From Enterococcus caccae ATCC BAA-1240 (GTDB taxonomy: Bacteria; Bacillota; Bacilli; Lactobacillales; Enterococcaceae), in NCBI RefSeq assembly GCF_000407145.1, contig NZ_KE136472.1:186001-250000 (forward strand): a DNA stretch of 64,000 nt. The letters run 5' to 3'. Each line of letters begins with the position of its first letter. Positions within the stretch are counted from its first letter, which is position 1. Made by a program: the position numbers and the translations under genes. This document shows, one piece after another, positions 1-9,037 of the stretch. The notes beneath the pieces are model-generated. The model searched no databases. It saw only the letters and a program-made list of their open reading frames with translations, and was not told the DNA's origin.

Positions 1-1020
1 GAATCTGGCGAAGTAAAATTAATTCCATGTCACCATGTAAATGCTGTTGGACCTATGGGTGGAATCACTTCTGCGAACATGGCCGTTTTAGTTGTTGAAA
101 ATAAAACGGATGGCAATCGTGCTTTTTGTACAATGAATGAAGGAATTGGTGCAGTATTACGTTTTGGTGCCTATTCTGATGAAGTAATCACTCGTTTAAG
201 ATGGATGAGAGACACGCTAGCACCCGTTTTAAGTGCAGCGTTGAAAACAAAAGAAGATGGCTTAAACATCAATGTATTAGTTGCTAAAGCAATTGCAATG
301 GGGGATGAATTCCACCAACGTAATATTGCGGCGTCATTGGCTTTCTTAAAAGAAATGGCACCGATCATCGTTGGGTTGACTGAAATCGACCAAACAAAAC
401 GTGAAGAAGTTGTTCAATTTTTAGCAGATACAGATCAATTCTTCTTAAACATTATGATGGCGTCAGCTAAATCTGTTATGGATGGAGCAAGACAAATTCA
501 AGAAGGAACAATCGTTACTGCAATGTGTAGAAATGGTCATGAATTTGGCATTCGTATTGCTGGCATGGGTGACGAGTGGTTTACAGGACCTGTTAACACA
601 CCTCAAGGTTTATACTTCTCAGGATTTAGCGAAGCAGATGCGGCTCCAGACATGGGAGATAGTGCTATCACTGAAACATTTGGTGTTGGTGGGATGGCCA
701 TGATTGCAGCTCCTGCTGTAACTCGTTTCGTTGGTTCAGGTGGCTTCTATGATGCCTTGAATACAAGTAATGAAATGACAGAAATTTGTATTGATACCAA
801 TCCTAACTTCCCAGTTCCAACTTGGGACTTTAAGGGAATTTGTTTAGGAATCGATGCACGAAAAGTTGTAGAAACAGGTATTCTTCCTGTTATTAATACA
901 GGGATCGCAAATAAAAAAGCTGGTTTAGGTCAAATTGGAGCAGGAACGGTAACACCTCCGATCGATTGCTTTGAAAAAGCAGTTTTAGCTTATGCAAAAA
1001 AATTAGGTTTTACAGAATAA
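1..1020 (+). CDS. allG: Oxamate carbamoyltransferase subunit AllG (DUF1116), 5' partial
   Basis: The frame is open from base 1, so the gene starts upstream; 339 C-terminal residues of a family of about 470 are visible. The protein matches the DUF1116/YlbE family, renamed AllG in Escherichia coli, where AllF, AllG and AllH together make oxamate carbamoyltransferase. That enzyme splits oxalurate with phosphate to oxamate and carbamoyl phosphate. Glycine-rich segments such as FGVGGMAMIAAPAV and the C-terminal GQIGAGTVTPP are typical. The AllH-like gene follows after 12 nt and carbamate kinase follows that, the order expected for an ATP-yielding allantoin operon. AllF (FdrA-like) should lie just outside the window. 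Family assignment is firm; substrate is inferred from context. Confidence 0.85.
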   Translation, partial: ESGEVKLIPCHHVNAVGPMGGITSANMAVLVVENKTDGNRAFCTMNEGIGAVLRFGAYSDEVITRLRWMRDTLAPVLSAALKTKEDGLNINVLVAKAIAMGDEFHQRNIAASLAFLKEMAPIIVGLTEIDQTKREEVVQFLADTDQFFLNIMMASAKSVMDGARQIQEGTIVTAMCRNGHEFGIRIAGMGDEWFTGPVNTPQGLYFSGFSEADAAPDMGDSAITETFGVGGMAMIAAPAVTRFVGSGGFYDALNTSNEMTEICIDTNPNFPVPTWDFKGICLGIDARKVVETGILPVINTGIANKKAGLGQIGAGTVTPPIDCFEKAVLAYAKKLGFTE

Positions 1021-1032
1021 TAGGTGAAGATA

Positions 1033-1875
1033 GTGTTTGTTAATGCGTGTTTTATTGATCAAGAGCTTTTTGATAATGATTTTGAAGAACAAAAATGGCA
1101 TGTTCATAGCAAATATAAAAATAGCTTCAATATTCAAGATGAGAGGAAACAACAGTTAGTGGTCGTAACGACCACTAACTATCCTTTTATGCCAAATGGT
1201 ATTTATCTGGAAGCAGCTGATTTTTCACAAATATTAGCAACGGTTGAAATAGGTGAGCAAATAACTTGGCAACAAAATAGTTTGCATTTTTCTAAGAATC
1301 ATCTATTTTTGATGCATGGAAAACGCTATTCATCTGTCATGGAAACCATTGGTGAAATAGTAGATACAAGTCTTGAAAATTTATTTTTATGTTCCAATGT
1401 ATTGATAAATGAAACAGGGAGCCAGCATACTTTAGCTGAATTTGTAGAAAGTAACAATCCATTTAGTGAAGCGATTCAACAATTGTGTTTAGAAGAGCGA
1501 TCACAACTAGAATCAGGCTTAGAGTTTCTTTTAGGCAGAGGGTTAGGATTGACGCCATCAGGTGATGATATGATTGTTGGTCACCTTGCTGCAAGACTTT
1601 TATTAAGAAAAAAAAGCGCAATAGTAAACGGTCTACTTACTGAACTGTTATCAGAACAAACGCCGACAACAGATATCAGCAAGCATTATTTGTTATGCGC
1701 GCTATCGGGGCGTTTTAGTGAACCAGTGTTGAAATTAGTAGATGTATTAACAACCAATAGTACTAAAGAACAAATTGAAAAAGCAGTTAGAACAGTAATT
1801 AGCGTAGGACACACATCAGGTGTGGATCTATTAGCAGGCTTACTAACGACTATCAAATTTTTTGAGAGTAAATGA
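1033..1875 (+). CDS. allH: Oxamate carbamoyltransferase subunit AllH (DUF2877)
   Basis: This 280-residue protein carries the DUF2877 signature GLGLTPSGDDMIVG near residue 170, as in YlbF/AllH, the third subunit of oxamate carbamoyltransferase. I chose the GTG at 1033 because AGGTGA at 1022-1027 lies 5 nt upstream and matches the 16S tail; an in-frame GTG at 1024 would lie inside that site. The gene follows allG after 12 nt and precedes carbamate kinase by 12 nt, so the three are one operon. The N-terminal half is poorly conserved in this family and shows no recognisable motif. The role rests on the signature plus neighbours. Confidence 0.8.
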   Translation: MFVNACFIDQELFDNDFEEQKWHVHSKYKNSFNIQDERKQQLVVVTTTNYPFMPNGIYLEAADFSQILATVEIGEQITWQQNSLHFSKNHLFLMHGKRYSSVMETIGEIVDTSLENLFLCSNVLINETGSQHTLAEFVESNNPFSEAIQQLCLEERSQLESGLEFLLGRGLGLTPSGDDMIVGHLAARLLLRKKSAIVNGLLTELLSEQTPTTDISKHYLLCALSGRFSEPVLKLVDVLTTNSTKEQIEKAVRTVISVGHTSGVDLLAGLLTTIKFFESK

Positions 1876-1887
1876 AGGAGGATTTTT

Positions 1888-2826
1888 ATGGCAAATCGTG
1901 TCGTAATCGCATTGGGAGGCAATGCAATTTTAAAACCAAATCAAGAAGCAACACTTGAGGTACAATTAGAAAATGTTAAAGTCAGTGCAGAACTGATTGC
2001 AAAAATAGAAGAGATTAATTATGAAATCGTTTTAACTCACGGAAATGGACCACAAGTTGGGAATATTTTAAGACAAAATGAAGAAGCAAAAGATGTTGTT
2101 CCGCCATTTCCTTTAGATGTATGTAATGCTGAATCACAAGGTTTTATTGGGTACATGTTAGAACAAAGCTTGAAAAATTCATTGGAAAGAAAAGGATTGA
2201 CGAGTAATGTTATCACGTTGTTAACTCAAACAGAAGTTTCAGCAGAAGATGAAGCCTTCCGCAATCCGAATAAACCAATTGGCATTTTTTATACAGAAGA
2301 AGAAGCAAAACAAATGGAACAAGAAAAAAATTGGGTGATGATGGAAGATGCTGGGCGTGGTTATCGTCGCGTGGTGCCTTCACCACAACCTAAAGCAATC
2401 CATGGAGTGGATGCTATCGTTAACTTGTTAAACCGCAATACAATCGTCATTGCAGGTGGCGGCGGTGGAATTCCTGTCGTTCGTGATCAAGATGGTTTGT
2501 TAAAAGGAATCGAAGCGGTGATCGATAAAGACCGTACAGGTAAAAAATTAGCAGAACAAGTGGATGCTAATGTCTTCATGATGTTGACTGATGTAAGCAA
2601 CGTTTATATCAATTACGGGAAAGAGAATCAAGAAAAATTAGAAACGATTTCTGTAAAACAAGCACAACAATATATGGATGAAGGGCATTTTGCTGATGGT
2701 AGCATGGGACCAAAAATGGAAGCAGCTATTGGTTTTGCGTCACAAGGAAAAACAGCAATCATTTGTTCATTAGAAGAAGCTGACCAAGCTTTACTAGGTA
2801 GAGCTGGAACAAGAATTACAGGATAA
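1888..2826 (+). CDS. arcC: Carbamate kinase
   Basis: Carbamate kinase (312 residues, full length) converts carbamoyl phosphate and ADP to ATP, ammonia and CO2 in the cytoplasm. It shows ALGGNAIL at residues 8-15, THGNGPQVGN near 50, and the glycine-rich GGGGGIPV near 190 typical of amino-acid kinases. The start ATG has AAGGAGG 7 nt upstream. It is the last gene of the allGH operon and is followed by a strong terminator, so here it probably harvests carbamoyl phosphate from oxalurate rather than from citrulline. No arginine deiminase genes are nearby. The paralogue in E. coli allantoin clusters is called allK, but arcC is the general symbol. Confidence 0.9.
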   Translation: MANRVVIALGGNAILKPNQEATLEVQLENVKVSAELIAKIEEINYEIVLTHGNGPQVGNILRQNEEAKDVVPPFPLDVCNAESQGFIGYMLEQSLKNSLERKGLTSNVITLLTQTEVSAEDEAFRNPNKPIGIFYTEEEAKQMEQEKNWVMMEDAGRGYRRVVPSPQPKAIHGVDAIVNLLNRNTIVIAGGGGGIPVVRDQDGLLKGIEAVIDKDRTGKKLAEQVDANVFMMLTDVSNVYINYGKENQEKLETISVKQAQQYMDEGHFADGSMGPKMEAAIGFASQGKTAIICSLEEADQALLGRAGTRITG

Positions 2827-2836
2827 AATTAGATAA

Positions 2837-2888
2837 AAACTAGAAGTTGAAAGACATGTTTACCACGTCTTTCAACTTCTAGTTTTTT
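2837..2888. terminator. Bidirectional terminator between arcC and pucR-like gene
   Basis: A long perfect stem (AAACTAGAAGTTGAAAGAC, 2837-2855, pairing with 2866-2884) closes a short loop and ends in T-runs on both sides. It separates the convergent carbamate kinase and PucR-type regulator genes. Confidence 0.85.
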
Positions 2889-4527
2889 ATTGATGCTGAT
2901 TTGATCGTTCGGACAATTCTAAGGCTAAACGTAAATTCAAACTATTTGTTGGATCTTGAATACTCTTTCCAAGTAATTTAGCACAATGATCGATTCGATA
3001 TTTGATTGTATTACGATGTAAATACATTTCTTTAGCGGTTTTTGATATTTCACATTGAAAACTTAAATAACACTGCAATGTTTTTCGGAGTTCAATAAAC
3101 GAATCTTCAACTGGATAAGCAAGTTCTTTCAGCGTTGTTTCACAGAAATAATGAATATCCTCAAGACTCATTTTTTCGAATAAACTCTTCATTCCTTTTG
3201 GGTGATAGCGATGTGTTAAAGAGCCGTTCGTCATTGTTAGCATTTCTTCATAAGCAGTTTTTGCTTCAATAAAAGAGTTGGCAATTTGTTCAACACTTTC
3301 GTATAAATTCCCTAAAGCGAATGTTAAAGTAATCGGCAGTTTTTTTGAAAGCTCTAATGATAATTCAGTTAGGATATTTTCTAAATCATCCACTTTACTT
3401 TGGATCAAAATAGCTAAGTGATTCGTATTTTTAACTTTAAATATACTGATGTGTTTGATTCTTGGTGGTAAAGTTTCCAGCAACCATTGAAAGGCGACAT
3501 CACTTTCTTCTTGCTGATATTTTATCTTGGTTGCAGTTGTCGTTGTTTGGCTGCAAACAGCATAAACGACTTGATATTGTGTGCTTTTCTTTAAGCCGTA
3601 ATTCGTACCTAGATCGAGCCAGTCACGTCTTGATTGGTGAGGCGTTTGCTGATATTCAATCAGCTGGGCTAAGAAATCACTTTTGAGAAAATCTAAAGAT
3701 TCCTGAACTTTTTGATTTTTGTATAACATAAAAGACAACACTAAACAAGCTTGTTCAACAGCAAATTCTGACATTGGATAAGGAACCTGTTGTGGATTTA
3801 AAATTAGTAAATAGTGCGGAAAATAACTGTTTACAGTAACTGAAAACCCAGCAATTTGAAGCGACTCTTGATTCAAATCTTTGATCATAAAGGAAGCGTG
3901 ACTATCTTCGTTCCAATTATCATATTTATTAACTAGTTGTTCAACATAATACTCTGCTGGTTTTGAAGTCTGCGTAAAGTGTTTTGAATGAGCAATCACC
4001 TTTCGATAAGGGCTTAATAAAATCACAGGAGTATTGATCATTTTACCGAAATCAGCAATAAAACGAGCGATGCTCACATCGTGAATCAGTAAATCAGAAA
4101 AACGTTTTTGGATATCTAAGGCATAACTTAATTGTTCTGTTTTGGTATCCCATAAATAATTTAGCAATTGATGTAATAAAGCTCCTAGAGGTTGCGTACT
4201 TGGCACCAAAACGATAGGAAAATCGATCTGATTTGCATAGTCTATAATCGCTGGGTCAATGGTTTCAATAAAACGACCAACTTTTATACCGATTCCTGCA
4301 GCTTCCTGTTCTTTTAAAGAATCAATCAAAGTGATCAGCTCTTTTTGATTATTTTTGTAAACCATTGCAGTAGTTAAAAGAAAAATTTTCTTTGGAATAA
4401 AATTGGCCACATCAGGCGTTTCAGAAATCTCGATACTTTCAACGATTGTATCAGCGTTTCTAGGATTTGTTAATAATTTTAGATCGGAAAATCTTGGTAT
4501 TTTTAATAAATCTTCTAAAGTGGTCAA
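2887..4527 (-). CDS. pucR: PucR-family purine catabolism regulator
   Basis: The 546-residue protein has an N-terminal PucR purine-catabolism domain (about residues 1-120), a central GGDEF-like CdaR domain, and a C-terminal PucR helix-turn-helix with LHRNTIKYRI. Relatives in Bacillus activate allantoin genes. The best start is a TTG at 4527 with AGGAGG 7 nt upstream; the longer ATG frame from 4554 would run through the ribosome site. It is divergent from the aminotransferase and convergent with the allGH-arcC operon, so it most likely controls the island. The transcript opens with a structured leader (4550-4655) shared with five or more unrelated genes. The effector is not deducible. Confidence 0.85.
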   Translation of the reverse strand: MTTLEDLLKIPRFSDLKLLTNPRNADTIVESIEISETPDVANFIPKKIFLLTTAMVYKNNQKELITLIDSLKEQEAAGIGIKVGRFIETIDPAIIDYANQIDFPIVLVPSTQPLGALLHQLLNYLWDTKTEQLSYALDIQKRFSDLLIHDVSIARFIADFGKMINTPVILLSPYRKVIAHSKHFTQTSKPAEYYVEQLVNKYDNWNEDSHASFMIKDLNQESLQIAGFSVTVNSYFPHYLLILNPQQVPYPMSEFAVEQACLVLSFMLYKNQKVQESLDFLKSDFLAQLIEYQQTPHQSRRDWLDLGTNYGLKKSTQYQVVYAVCSQTTTTATKIKYQQEESDVAFQWLLETLPPRIKHISIFKVKNTNHLAILIQSKVDDLENILTELSLELSKKLPITLTFALGNLYESVEQIANSFIEAKTAYEEMLTMTNGSLTHRYHPKGMKSLFEKMSLEDIHYFCETTLKELAYPVEDSFIELRKTLQCYLSFQCEISKTAKEMYLHRNTIKYRIDHCAKLLGKSIQDPTNSLNLRLALELSERSNQHQ

Positions 4528-4549
4528 TGGATTCCCTCCTAGTAGTAAA

Positions 4550-4655
4550 AGCAAAACAAATCAATTGATCCTATAGAAAAAAGAAAATTAATATTGAAAC
4601 GTTCGTTATTTTCCTGTTCATTTATCTATTTTCGTAAGGATTGATTTGTGTAGCT
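4550..4655 (-). promoter_or_regulatory. Structured 5' leader (recurrent family), pucR copy
   Basis: On the minus strand the region opens TTATCTAGCTACACAAATC and closes GATTTGTTTTGCTTTTA, immediately followed by CTAGGAGGG and the TTG start. Paired segments are AGC with GCT, CAAATC with GATTTG, and AATCC with GGAT(C). The same architecture precedes ligA (26171), where the outer 30 bases are almost identical, and also allB, fruA, the glycosidase and the UPF0210 gene. TATACT just upstream on the minus strand could be the -10 box. Function unknown. Confidence 0.6.
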
Positions 4656-4766
4656 AGATAAAGCGAAGTATAATGAGCTTGTGTAGTCTTGGTAGGAAAA
4701 TTGGCTGTAATACTTTTTGTCTCATTCCATACTAGGCTATATTTCTCAACATATCTCTATTCTAAA

Positions 4767-4780
4767 TGATAGCGCATGCA
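4767..4780 (+). promoter_or_regulatory. Possible cre (CcpA) site upstream of pucG
   Basis: TGATAGCGCATGCA resembles the catabolite-responsive element consensus with about two mismatches. It lies about 120 nt upstream of the aminotransferase start. Weak alone; two better cre-like sites lie upstream of other genes of the island. The rest of 4656-4897 holds no convincing gene. Confidence 0.35.
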
Positions 4781-4897
4781 GATTCAAGAAGGGTTTGTAT
4801 AGAATAACCGAAAATTCAAATTTTTTATTCAAAAGTGACAATGACTTTTTTAGATATAACGGTAGGATGAAATTAAAACGGAAAAGAGGGAATCGTT

Positions 4898-6106
4898 ATG
4901 TTTTCAGAAATATCAGTACCAAGTAGAACCATCATGACTCCAGGACCAGTTGAGGCTCATCCTGTAGCATTAAGAGCGATGTCCGCTTCTATTTTAGGAC
5001 AATTTGATCCAGCCTTTTTACAAATTATGGATGAAGTGAAAGAAATGATCAAGATTCCTTTCGGAACAAAAAATGAACAAGCCTTTGCAGTTGATGGAAC
5101 ATCTCGTTCTGGTTTAGAAGCTGCCTTGATTGCTCTGATTGAACCTGGGGATAAGGTCTTGATTCCTGTGTATGGTCGTTTCGCATATCTTTTAGGTGAA
5201 ATTTGTGAACGTGCGAAAGCAGAAATTCACTATCTTGAAAAAGAGTGGGACGCACCTTTTGAACAAGAAACAGTAATCGAAGAAATCAAAAAAGTTCAAC
5301 CGAAAATTGTTGCGATGGTTCATGGGGAGACCGCCAATGGACAAATGCAGTCAATGGAAAAAATTGGTCAACATTGTAAAGAGAATGACATTTTCTTCGT
5401 TGTAGATATGGTTGCAACGTATGGTGGTGTGCCTCTTGAAGTAGACGCTTGGGGCGTAGATATTGCAATTGCAGGCACACAAAAATGTGTGAGTGTCCCT
5501 TCAGGTTTATCATTGATTACTTATAATGATCGGGTAGAGAAAGTTCTTACTAGTCGTTATCAAAAAGAATTAGGATTAAGTAAAGATATCCGCAATAAAA
5601 ATCATATCAGTAGTAATTATCTTGATTTAAGCCAGTTACAGCGTTATTGGAGTGAAGAACGAATCAATCATCATACAGAAGCCACAAGCATGATCTACGG
5701 GTTACATGAAGGCTTACGCATGATGATCAAAGAAGGTATGGAGAATGTTTATGCTCGCCATGCTCAAAATGATCAGGCTATTGTTGCAGGGATAAAAGCA
5801 ATGGGACTAGGCTTTTATGGAGATTTAGCAACTAAAATGCCAACTGTTACACCAATTATGATTCCTGAAGGAATTGCTGGCGAGCAAGTTCGGGCTTTAA
5901 TGTTAGACGAGTTTGGTGTTGAAATTGCCTCTTCTTTTGGAGCTTTACAAGGAAAAGTTTGGCGTATTGGGAATATGGGCTATAGTAGCAGAAAATCAAA
6001 TGTTCTTCATGTACTATCAGCTTTAGAAGGTGCGCTTAATTATTATGGAGCAGACATTGCTAAGGGAGAAGCGGTCAAAGCAGCATTAACTATTTACAAA
6101 AAATAG
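4898..6106 (+). CDS. pucG: (S)-ureidoglycine-glyoxylate aminotransferase, PucG type
   Basis: A class V, PLP-dependent aminotransferase of 402 residues. MTPGPVEAHPVALRAM at the N-terminus and AGTQKCVSVPSG with the probable PLP lysine K196 mark the alanine-glyoxylate/PucG group. PucG transfers the amino group of ureidoglycine to glyoxylate, giving oxalurate and glycine. Placed beside oxamate carbamoyltransferase genes, this supplies the oxalurate that enzyme uses, in place of the ureidoglycolate dehydrogenase of E. coli. The start ATG follows an AAGAGGG ribosome site. The gene is transcribed away from pucR and ends in a terminator. Serine-glyoxylate aminotransferase is the main alternative; context favours PucG. 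Confidence 0.8.
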   Translation: MFSEISVPSRTIMTPGPVEAHPVALRAMSASILGQFDPAFLQIMDEVKEMIKIPFGTKNEQAFAVDGTSRSGLEAALIALIEPGDKVLIPVYGRFAYLLGEICERAKAEIHYLEKEWDAPFEQETVIEEIKKVQPKIVAMVHGETANGQMQSMEKIGQHCKENDIFFVVDMVATYGGVPLEVDAWGVDIAIAGTQKCVSVPSGLSLITYNDRVEKVLTSRYQKELGLSKDIRNKNHISSNYLDLSQLQRYWSEERINHHTEATSMIYGLHEGLRMMIKEGMENVYARHAQNDQAIVAGIKAMGLGFYGDLATKMPTVTPIMIPEGIAGEQVRALMLDEFGVEIASSFGALQGKVWRIGNMGYSSRKSNVLHVLSALEGALNYYGADIAKGEAVKAALTIYKK

Positions 6107-6122
6107 AAAAAGAAATAAAATT

Positions 6123-6170
6123 GTTTGTGTGAAAGAACAAGTGATTGTTCGCTTTGCACAAACTTTTTAA
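6123..6170 (+). terminator. Terminator after pucG
   Basis: GTTTGTG (6123-6129) pairs with CACAAAC (6157-6163) around an inner GAACAA/TTGTTC helix, followed by five T. Confidence 0.7.
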
Positions 6171-6203
6171 CAAGTTTGTGAAAAATAATGATGCGTGAAA
6201 GTT

Positions 6204-6217
6204 TGCTACCGCTTACA
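6204..6217 (+). promoter_or_regulatory. cre-like CcpA operator upstream of MFS gene
   Basis: TGCTACCGCTTACA fits the cre consensus with about one mismatch. It lies 102 nt upstream of the first MFS transporter, a position suited to catabolite repression. Confidence 0.5.
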
Positions 6218-6318
6218 ATTGTTAATGAATAAGAAGTTATTTAGTATAAGTTTGACGTGAAATTACACAAAGATTTTACTTATCAAATTTATAAAAAATA
6301 ACATATGGAGGAAAAGAC

Positions 6319-7587
6319 ATGGATACAAAAAGTAAGGGTTCAGGAATGGATTATTGGAAAAAAATTGTTATTTTGTTATGTGCTGGTTGGGTAACAATCT
6401 GGGTATATCGTTCAGCGTTATCACCTGCATATCCGCAGATTAATGCGTCTCTTGGCGGAAATATCACTGATACAGCATTGGGATTTATTTCTACTTGTTA
6501 TTTCTTTGGCTACGTAGCAATGCAGATTCCAGCAGGATTTTTGGTAGATAAGATTGGGAAGAAAAAAGTCTTGATTCCAGGCTTTATTGTGTTTGGATTA
6601 GCTGCTTTATTGATTTCTCAAGCAACAAATATTCAAATGATTTATATTGGTAGTGTTTTAGCAGGTTTAGGTTGCGGTTCTTTCTATGGATCAGCGTATT
6701 CTTTAACTTCTCAAAACATTCCTAAAGAAAAAAGAAGTTTTTCTACTGCTATTGTAAACAGTGGTTCAGCAGTTGGTTCAGGATTAGGGTTGATTTTATC
6801 TAGTTTCTTAGTTGTACAATTACAATTCCCTTGGCAAACAATGATGTATATCACAGTGGCCTTGATTGTTGTAATGCTGATAGCGTTTATTGCAATTATT
6901 CGTAATAATAAAGAAGATGCTGAATTTTTAGCACAATCTGAAGCAGCAGAAGCTGCTAAAATTACAGAAGAAGCACCTGTTGTTGAAAAAGAACATGTGT
7001 CAATCAAAAAATTATTTTCACCAAAAATGCTATTTGCTTATATTTTATACTTTGCTACTTGTTATGGTTATTATATGACGGTTACATGGTTGCCAAACTT
7101 TTTAGGAACTGAAAGAGGATTTGAAGGAGCTGCTATTGGATTTTCTGCATCATTGGTGGCCTTTGCTTCAATTCCAGGAGCATTGTTCTTTAGCCGTTTA
7201 GCTGATAAATATATGCATAAAAAAGTACAGTTTATTGTAATTTTAGAACTTTTAGCTGCAGCGATGTTATTGTTTACAGTGCAAGCTACTAATTCAACAT
7301 TTTTATTGATTAGTTTGATTATGTACGGTTTCTTAGGAAAACTTGCAGTAGAGCCAATTATTATTTCATGGCTTGGTGAAAATGCACCTAAAGTAGGGAT
7401 TGGTACGACACTTGGTGTATTCAACTTTTTCGGAATGATGTCGTCTGTTATTGCACCAACATTAACTGGTTCAATTTCTGATGCGACTGGATCAAAAGTA
7501 ATGGGCTTTTATATTTCTGTTATATTATTAGTTGTAGGAACGATTCTATTTTTACTAGCTAATCTAAATAAAAAGAAAAGTGCGTAA
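6319..7587 (+). CDS. MFS transporter (paralogue of 12122-13360)
   Basis: A 422-residue major facilitator with about 12 membrane helices. The first half carries the family signature in GFLVDKIGKKKVLIPGF after helix 2, and a cytoplasmic loop around residues 195-230 is charged. It is closely similar to the carrier at 12122 (for example GSVLAGLGCG and STAIVNSG recur in both), so the two are island paralogues. The ATG follows GGAGG. The next gene, a symporter, starts 52 nt downstream and is probably cotranscribed. Likely cargo is an allantoin-pathway compound such as a ureide, glyoxylate-derived acid or oxamate; that is inference from position only. Confidence 0.8.
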   Translation: MDTKSKGSGMDYWKKIVILLCAGWVTIWVYRSALSPAYPQINASLGGNITDTALGFISTCYFFGYVAMQIPAGFLVDKIGKKKVLIPGFIVFGLAALLISQATNIQMIYIGSVLAGLGCGSFYGSAYSLTSQNIPKEKRSFSTAIVNSGSAVGSGLGLILSSFLVVQLQFPWQTMMYITVALIVVMLIAFIAIIRNNKEDAEFLAQSEAAEAAKITEEAPVVEKEHVSIKKLFSPKMLFAYILYFATCYGYYMTVTWLPNFLGTERGFEGAAIGFSASLVAFASIPGALFFSRLADKYMHKKVQFIVILELLAAAMLLFTVQATNSTFLLISLIMYGFLGKLAVEPIIISWLGENAPKVGIGTTLGVFNFFGMMSSVIAPTLTGSISDATGSKVMGFYISVILLVVGTILFLLANLNKKKSA

Positions 7588-7639
7588 GTTAAACAAAGAG
7601 TAAGTTATCAGTTGGTATCTTAAAGTGAGGAAGCCAATC

Positions 7640-8860
7640 ATGAAAAAAATTCGCAACGTAAGTATGACAAATCAGGTAATGATTGCCACAGTATTCGGAG
7701 TTGTGGTAGGAATCATCTTCCAAGAAAAAGTGGAATCACTCAAAGTCATAGGAGATTTATTTCTGCGTTTGATTCAAATGTCTGTAGTCGTTTTGATTAT
7801 GGGCGCGGTGATCGAAGCTGTCGGCAGCTTAGCAGCAAAAGAGCTTGGAAAAATTGGTTTGAAAGTATTTATATGGTTTATGGGATCAACAATCTTGGCT
7901 GCTGTTATAGGTGTTTTGTTTGGACTGCTGATACAACCAGGTAAAGGTATAAAGGTCAATGGCTTTGAGGCTGAAAATATTAAAGCGAGTACACAAAGTT
8001 TACAAGAGATCATCGTTGATTTTGTTCCGAAAAATATTATCGAAGCAATGGCCCAAGCGAATATGATACAAGTGATTATCTTTTCATTATTATTTGGTTT
8101 AGCTCTGAGTTTGATTAAGGATAAAGATAAAAATGCCATTTTACTGGATGTTGTTTCAGCTTTTAATAATGTGATTTTGAAAATGGTGACATTGATCATG
8201 AAAGTTGCCCCAATCGGTATTTTTTGTTTGATTGCTCCAGTTATTGGAACTACTGGCATTGGTGTGTTGATTACATTAATGAAATTTTTATTGACACTTG
8301 GGATCAGTGCATTCTTATTTTTGATTGTTTGGTTACTGATAACAGCATTATACTGTAAGGTCAGTGTGAAAAAACTAGCACAAAATATGTGGAGAATGTC
8401 AGTTGTTGCATTTACAACAACCTCCTCAGCGATTACGTTACCGATACAAATCGAAGATGGTCGAGATAAATTAGGAATCAGCGATCGTATTTCAAAATTA
8501 GTTATGCCTTTAGGGATGACATTAAACAGTAATGGTTTAGCGATGTTTTTATCACTGGCCATCGTAACGTTTGCTCAATTTTATAATATTCAAATGGGCA
8601 TAGGAGAGTTAATAAAAGCCGTATTATTATCAACCTTAGCTTGCTTGGGAACTGTCGTTGTTCCTGGTGGAGGCTTGGTCGCCCTTGCGACGGTGATGCC
8701 TATGTTAGGTTTACCAACAGAAAGCATTGCGCTTTTGGCAGGAATTGACTGGTTTTCTGGTATGTTTCGAACAGTATTAAATGTTGATGCTGATACAACG
8801 GTAGCGTTGATTATTGCTGCGGATGAGAACGAGCTAGATTATGATGTATTTAATATGTAG
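7640..8860 (+). CDS. Dicarboxylate/amino acid:cation symporter (DAACS family)
   Basis: A 406-residue glutamate/aspartate-type symporter. TTTSSAITLP near residue 260 is the serine-rich re-entrant hairpin and LGMTLNSNGLAM corresponds to the substrate/cation-binding NMDGT region, here altered to NSNG. ATG 7640 was chosen over the GTG at 7625 because GTGAGGAAG sits in front of it. It follows the MFS gene by 52 nt and is closed by a terminator at 8888. Within this island it may move an acidic intermediate or amino acid (glycine, oxamate or glyoxylate), but the sequence does not define the cargo. Confidence 0.8.
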   Translation: MKKIRNVSMTNQVMIATVFGVVVGIIFQEKVESLKVIGDLFLRLIQMSVVVLIMGAVIEAVGSLAAKELGKIGLKVFIWFMGSTILAAVIGVLFGLLIQPGKGIKVNGFEAENIKASTQSLQEIIVDFVPKNIIEAMAQANMIQVIIFSLLFGLALSLIKDKDKNAILLDVVSAFNNVILKMVTLIMKVAPIGIFCLIAPVIGTTGIGVLITLMKFLLTLGISAFLFLIVWLLITALYCKVSVKKLAQNMWRMSVVAFTTTSSAITLPIQIEDGRDKLGISDRISKLVMPLGMTLNSNGLAMFLSLAIVTFAQFYNIQMGIGELIKAVLLSTLACLGTVVVPGGGLVALATVMPMLGLPTESIALLAGIDWFSGMFRTVLNVDADTTVALIIAADENELDYDVFNM

Positions 8861-8887
8861 CTAAGATAGTAGATAAAATGAAATACA

Positions 8888-8931
8888 CCCTTGAAAATTG
8901 GATTTATTAGCTGATTTTCAAGGGTTATTTT
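8888..8931 (+). terminator. Terminator after DAACS symporter
   Basis: CCCTTGAAAAT (8888-8898) pairs with ATTTTCAAGGG (8914-8924), followed by TTATTTT. Confidence 0.8.
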
Positions 8932-9010
8932 ACACTCATTGTCTTTTTAGCCAATAGACAGTTATGAGTTGTTTCTGGTTATATTTTGAATTAAAATCAA
9001 TTTATATATA

Positions 9011-9024
9011 TGTAAGCGCTTAAA
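9011..9024 (+). promoter_or_regulatory. cre (CcpA) site at the NCS1 permease gene
   Basis: TGTAAGCGCTTAAA is a close match to the cre consensus and ends just before the AAAAGGAGG ribosome site. CcpA bound here would block transcription of the permease and probably of allB. Confidence 0.65.
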
Positions 9025-9037
9025 AGGAGGCGAAATA

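Noticed and set aside
4656-4897. PucR binding box (WWWCNTTGGTTAA type)
   Set aside because: Only a poor partial match near 4697; not supportable.
4717-4926. 69-residue frame before pucG
   Set aside because: No ribosome site, overlaps the promoter region and the aminotransferase start, no family match.
7774-8562. 262-residue minus-strand open frame
   Set aside because: Lies wholly antisense to the symporter gene, mirrors its codon pattern and has no ribosome site or recognisable domain.
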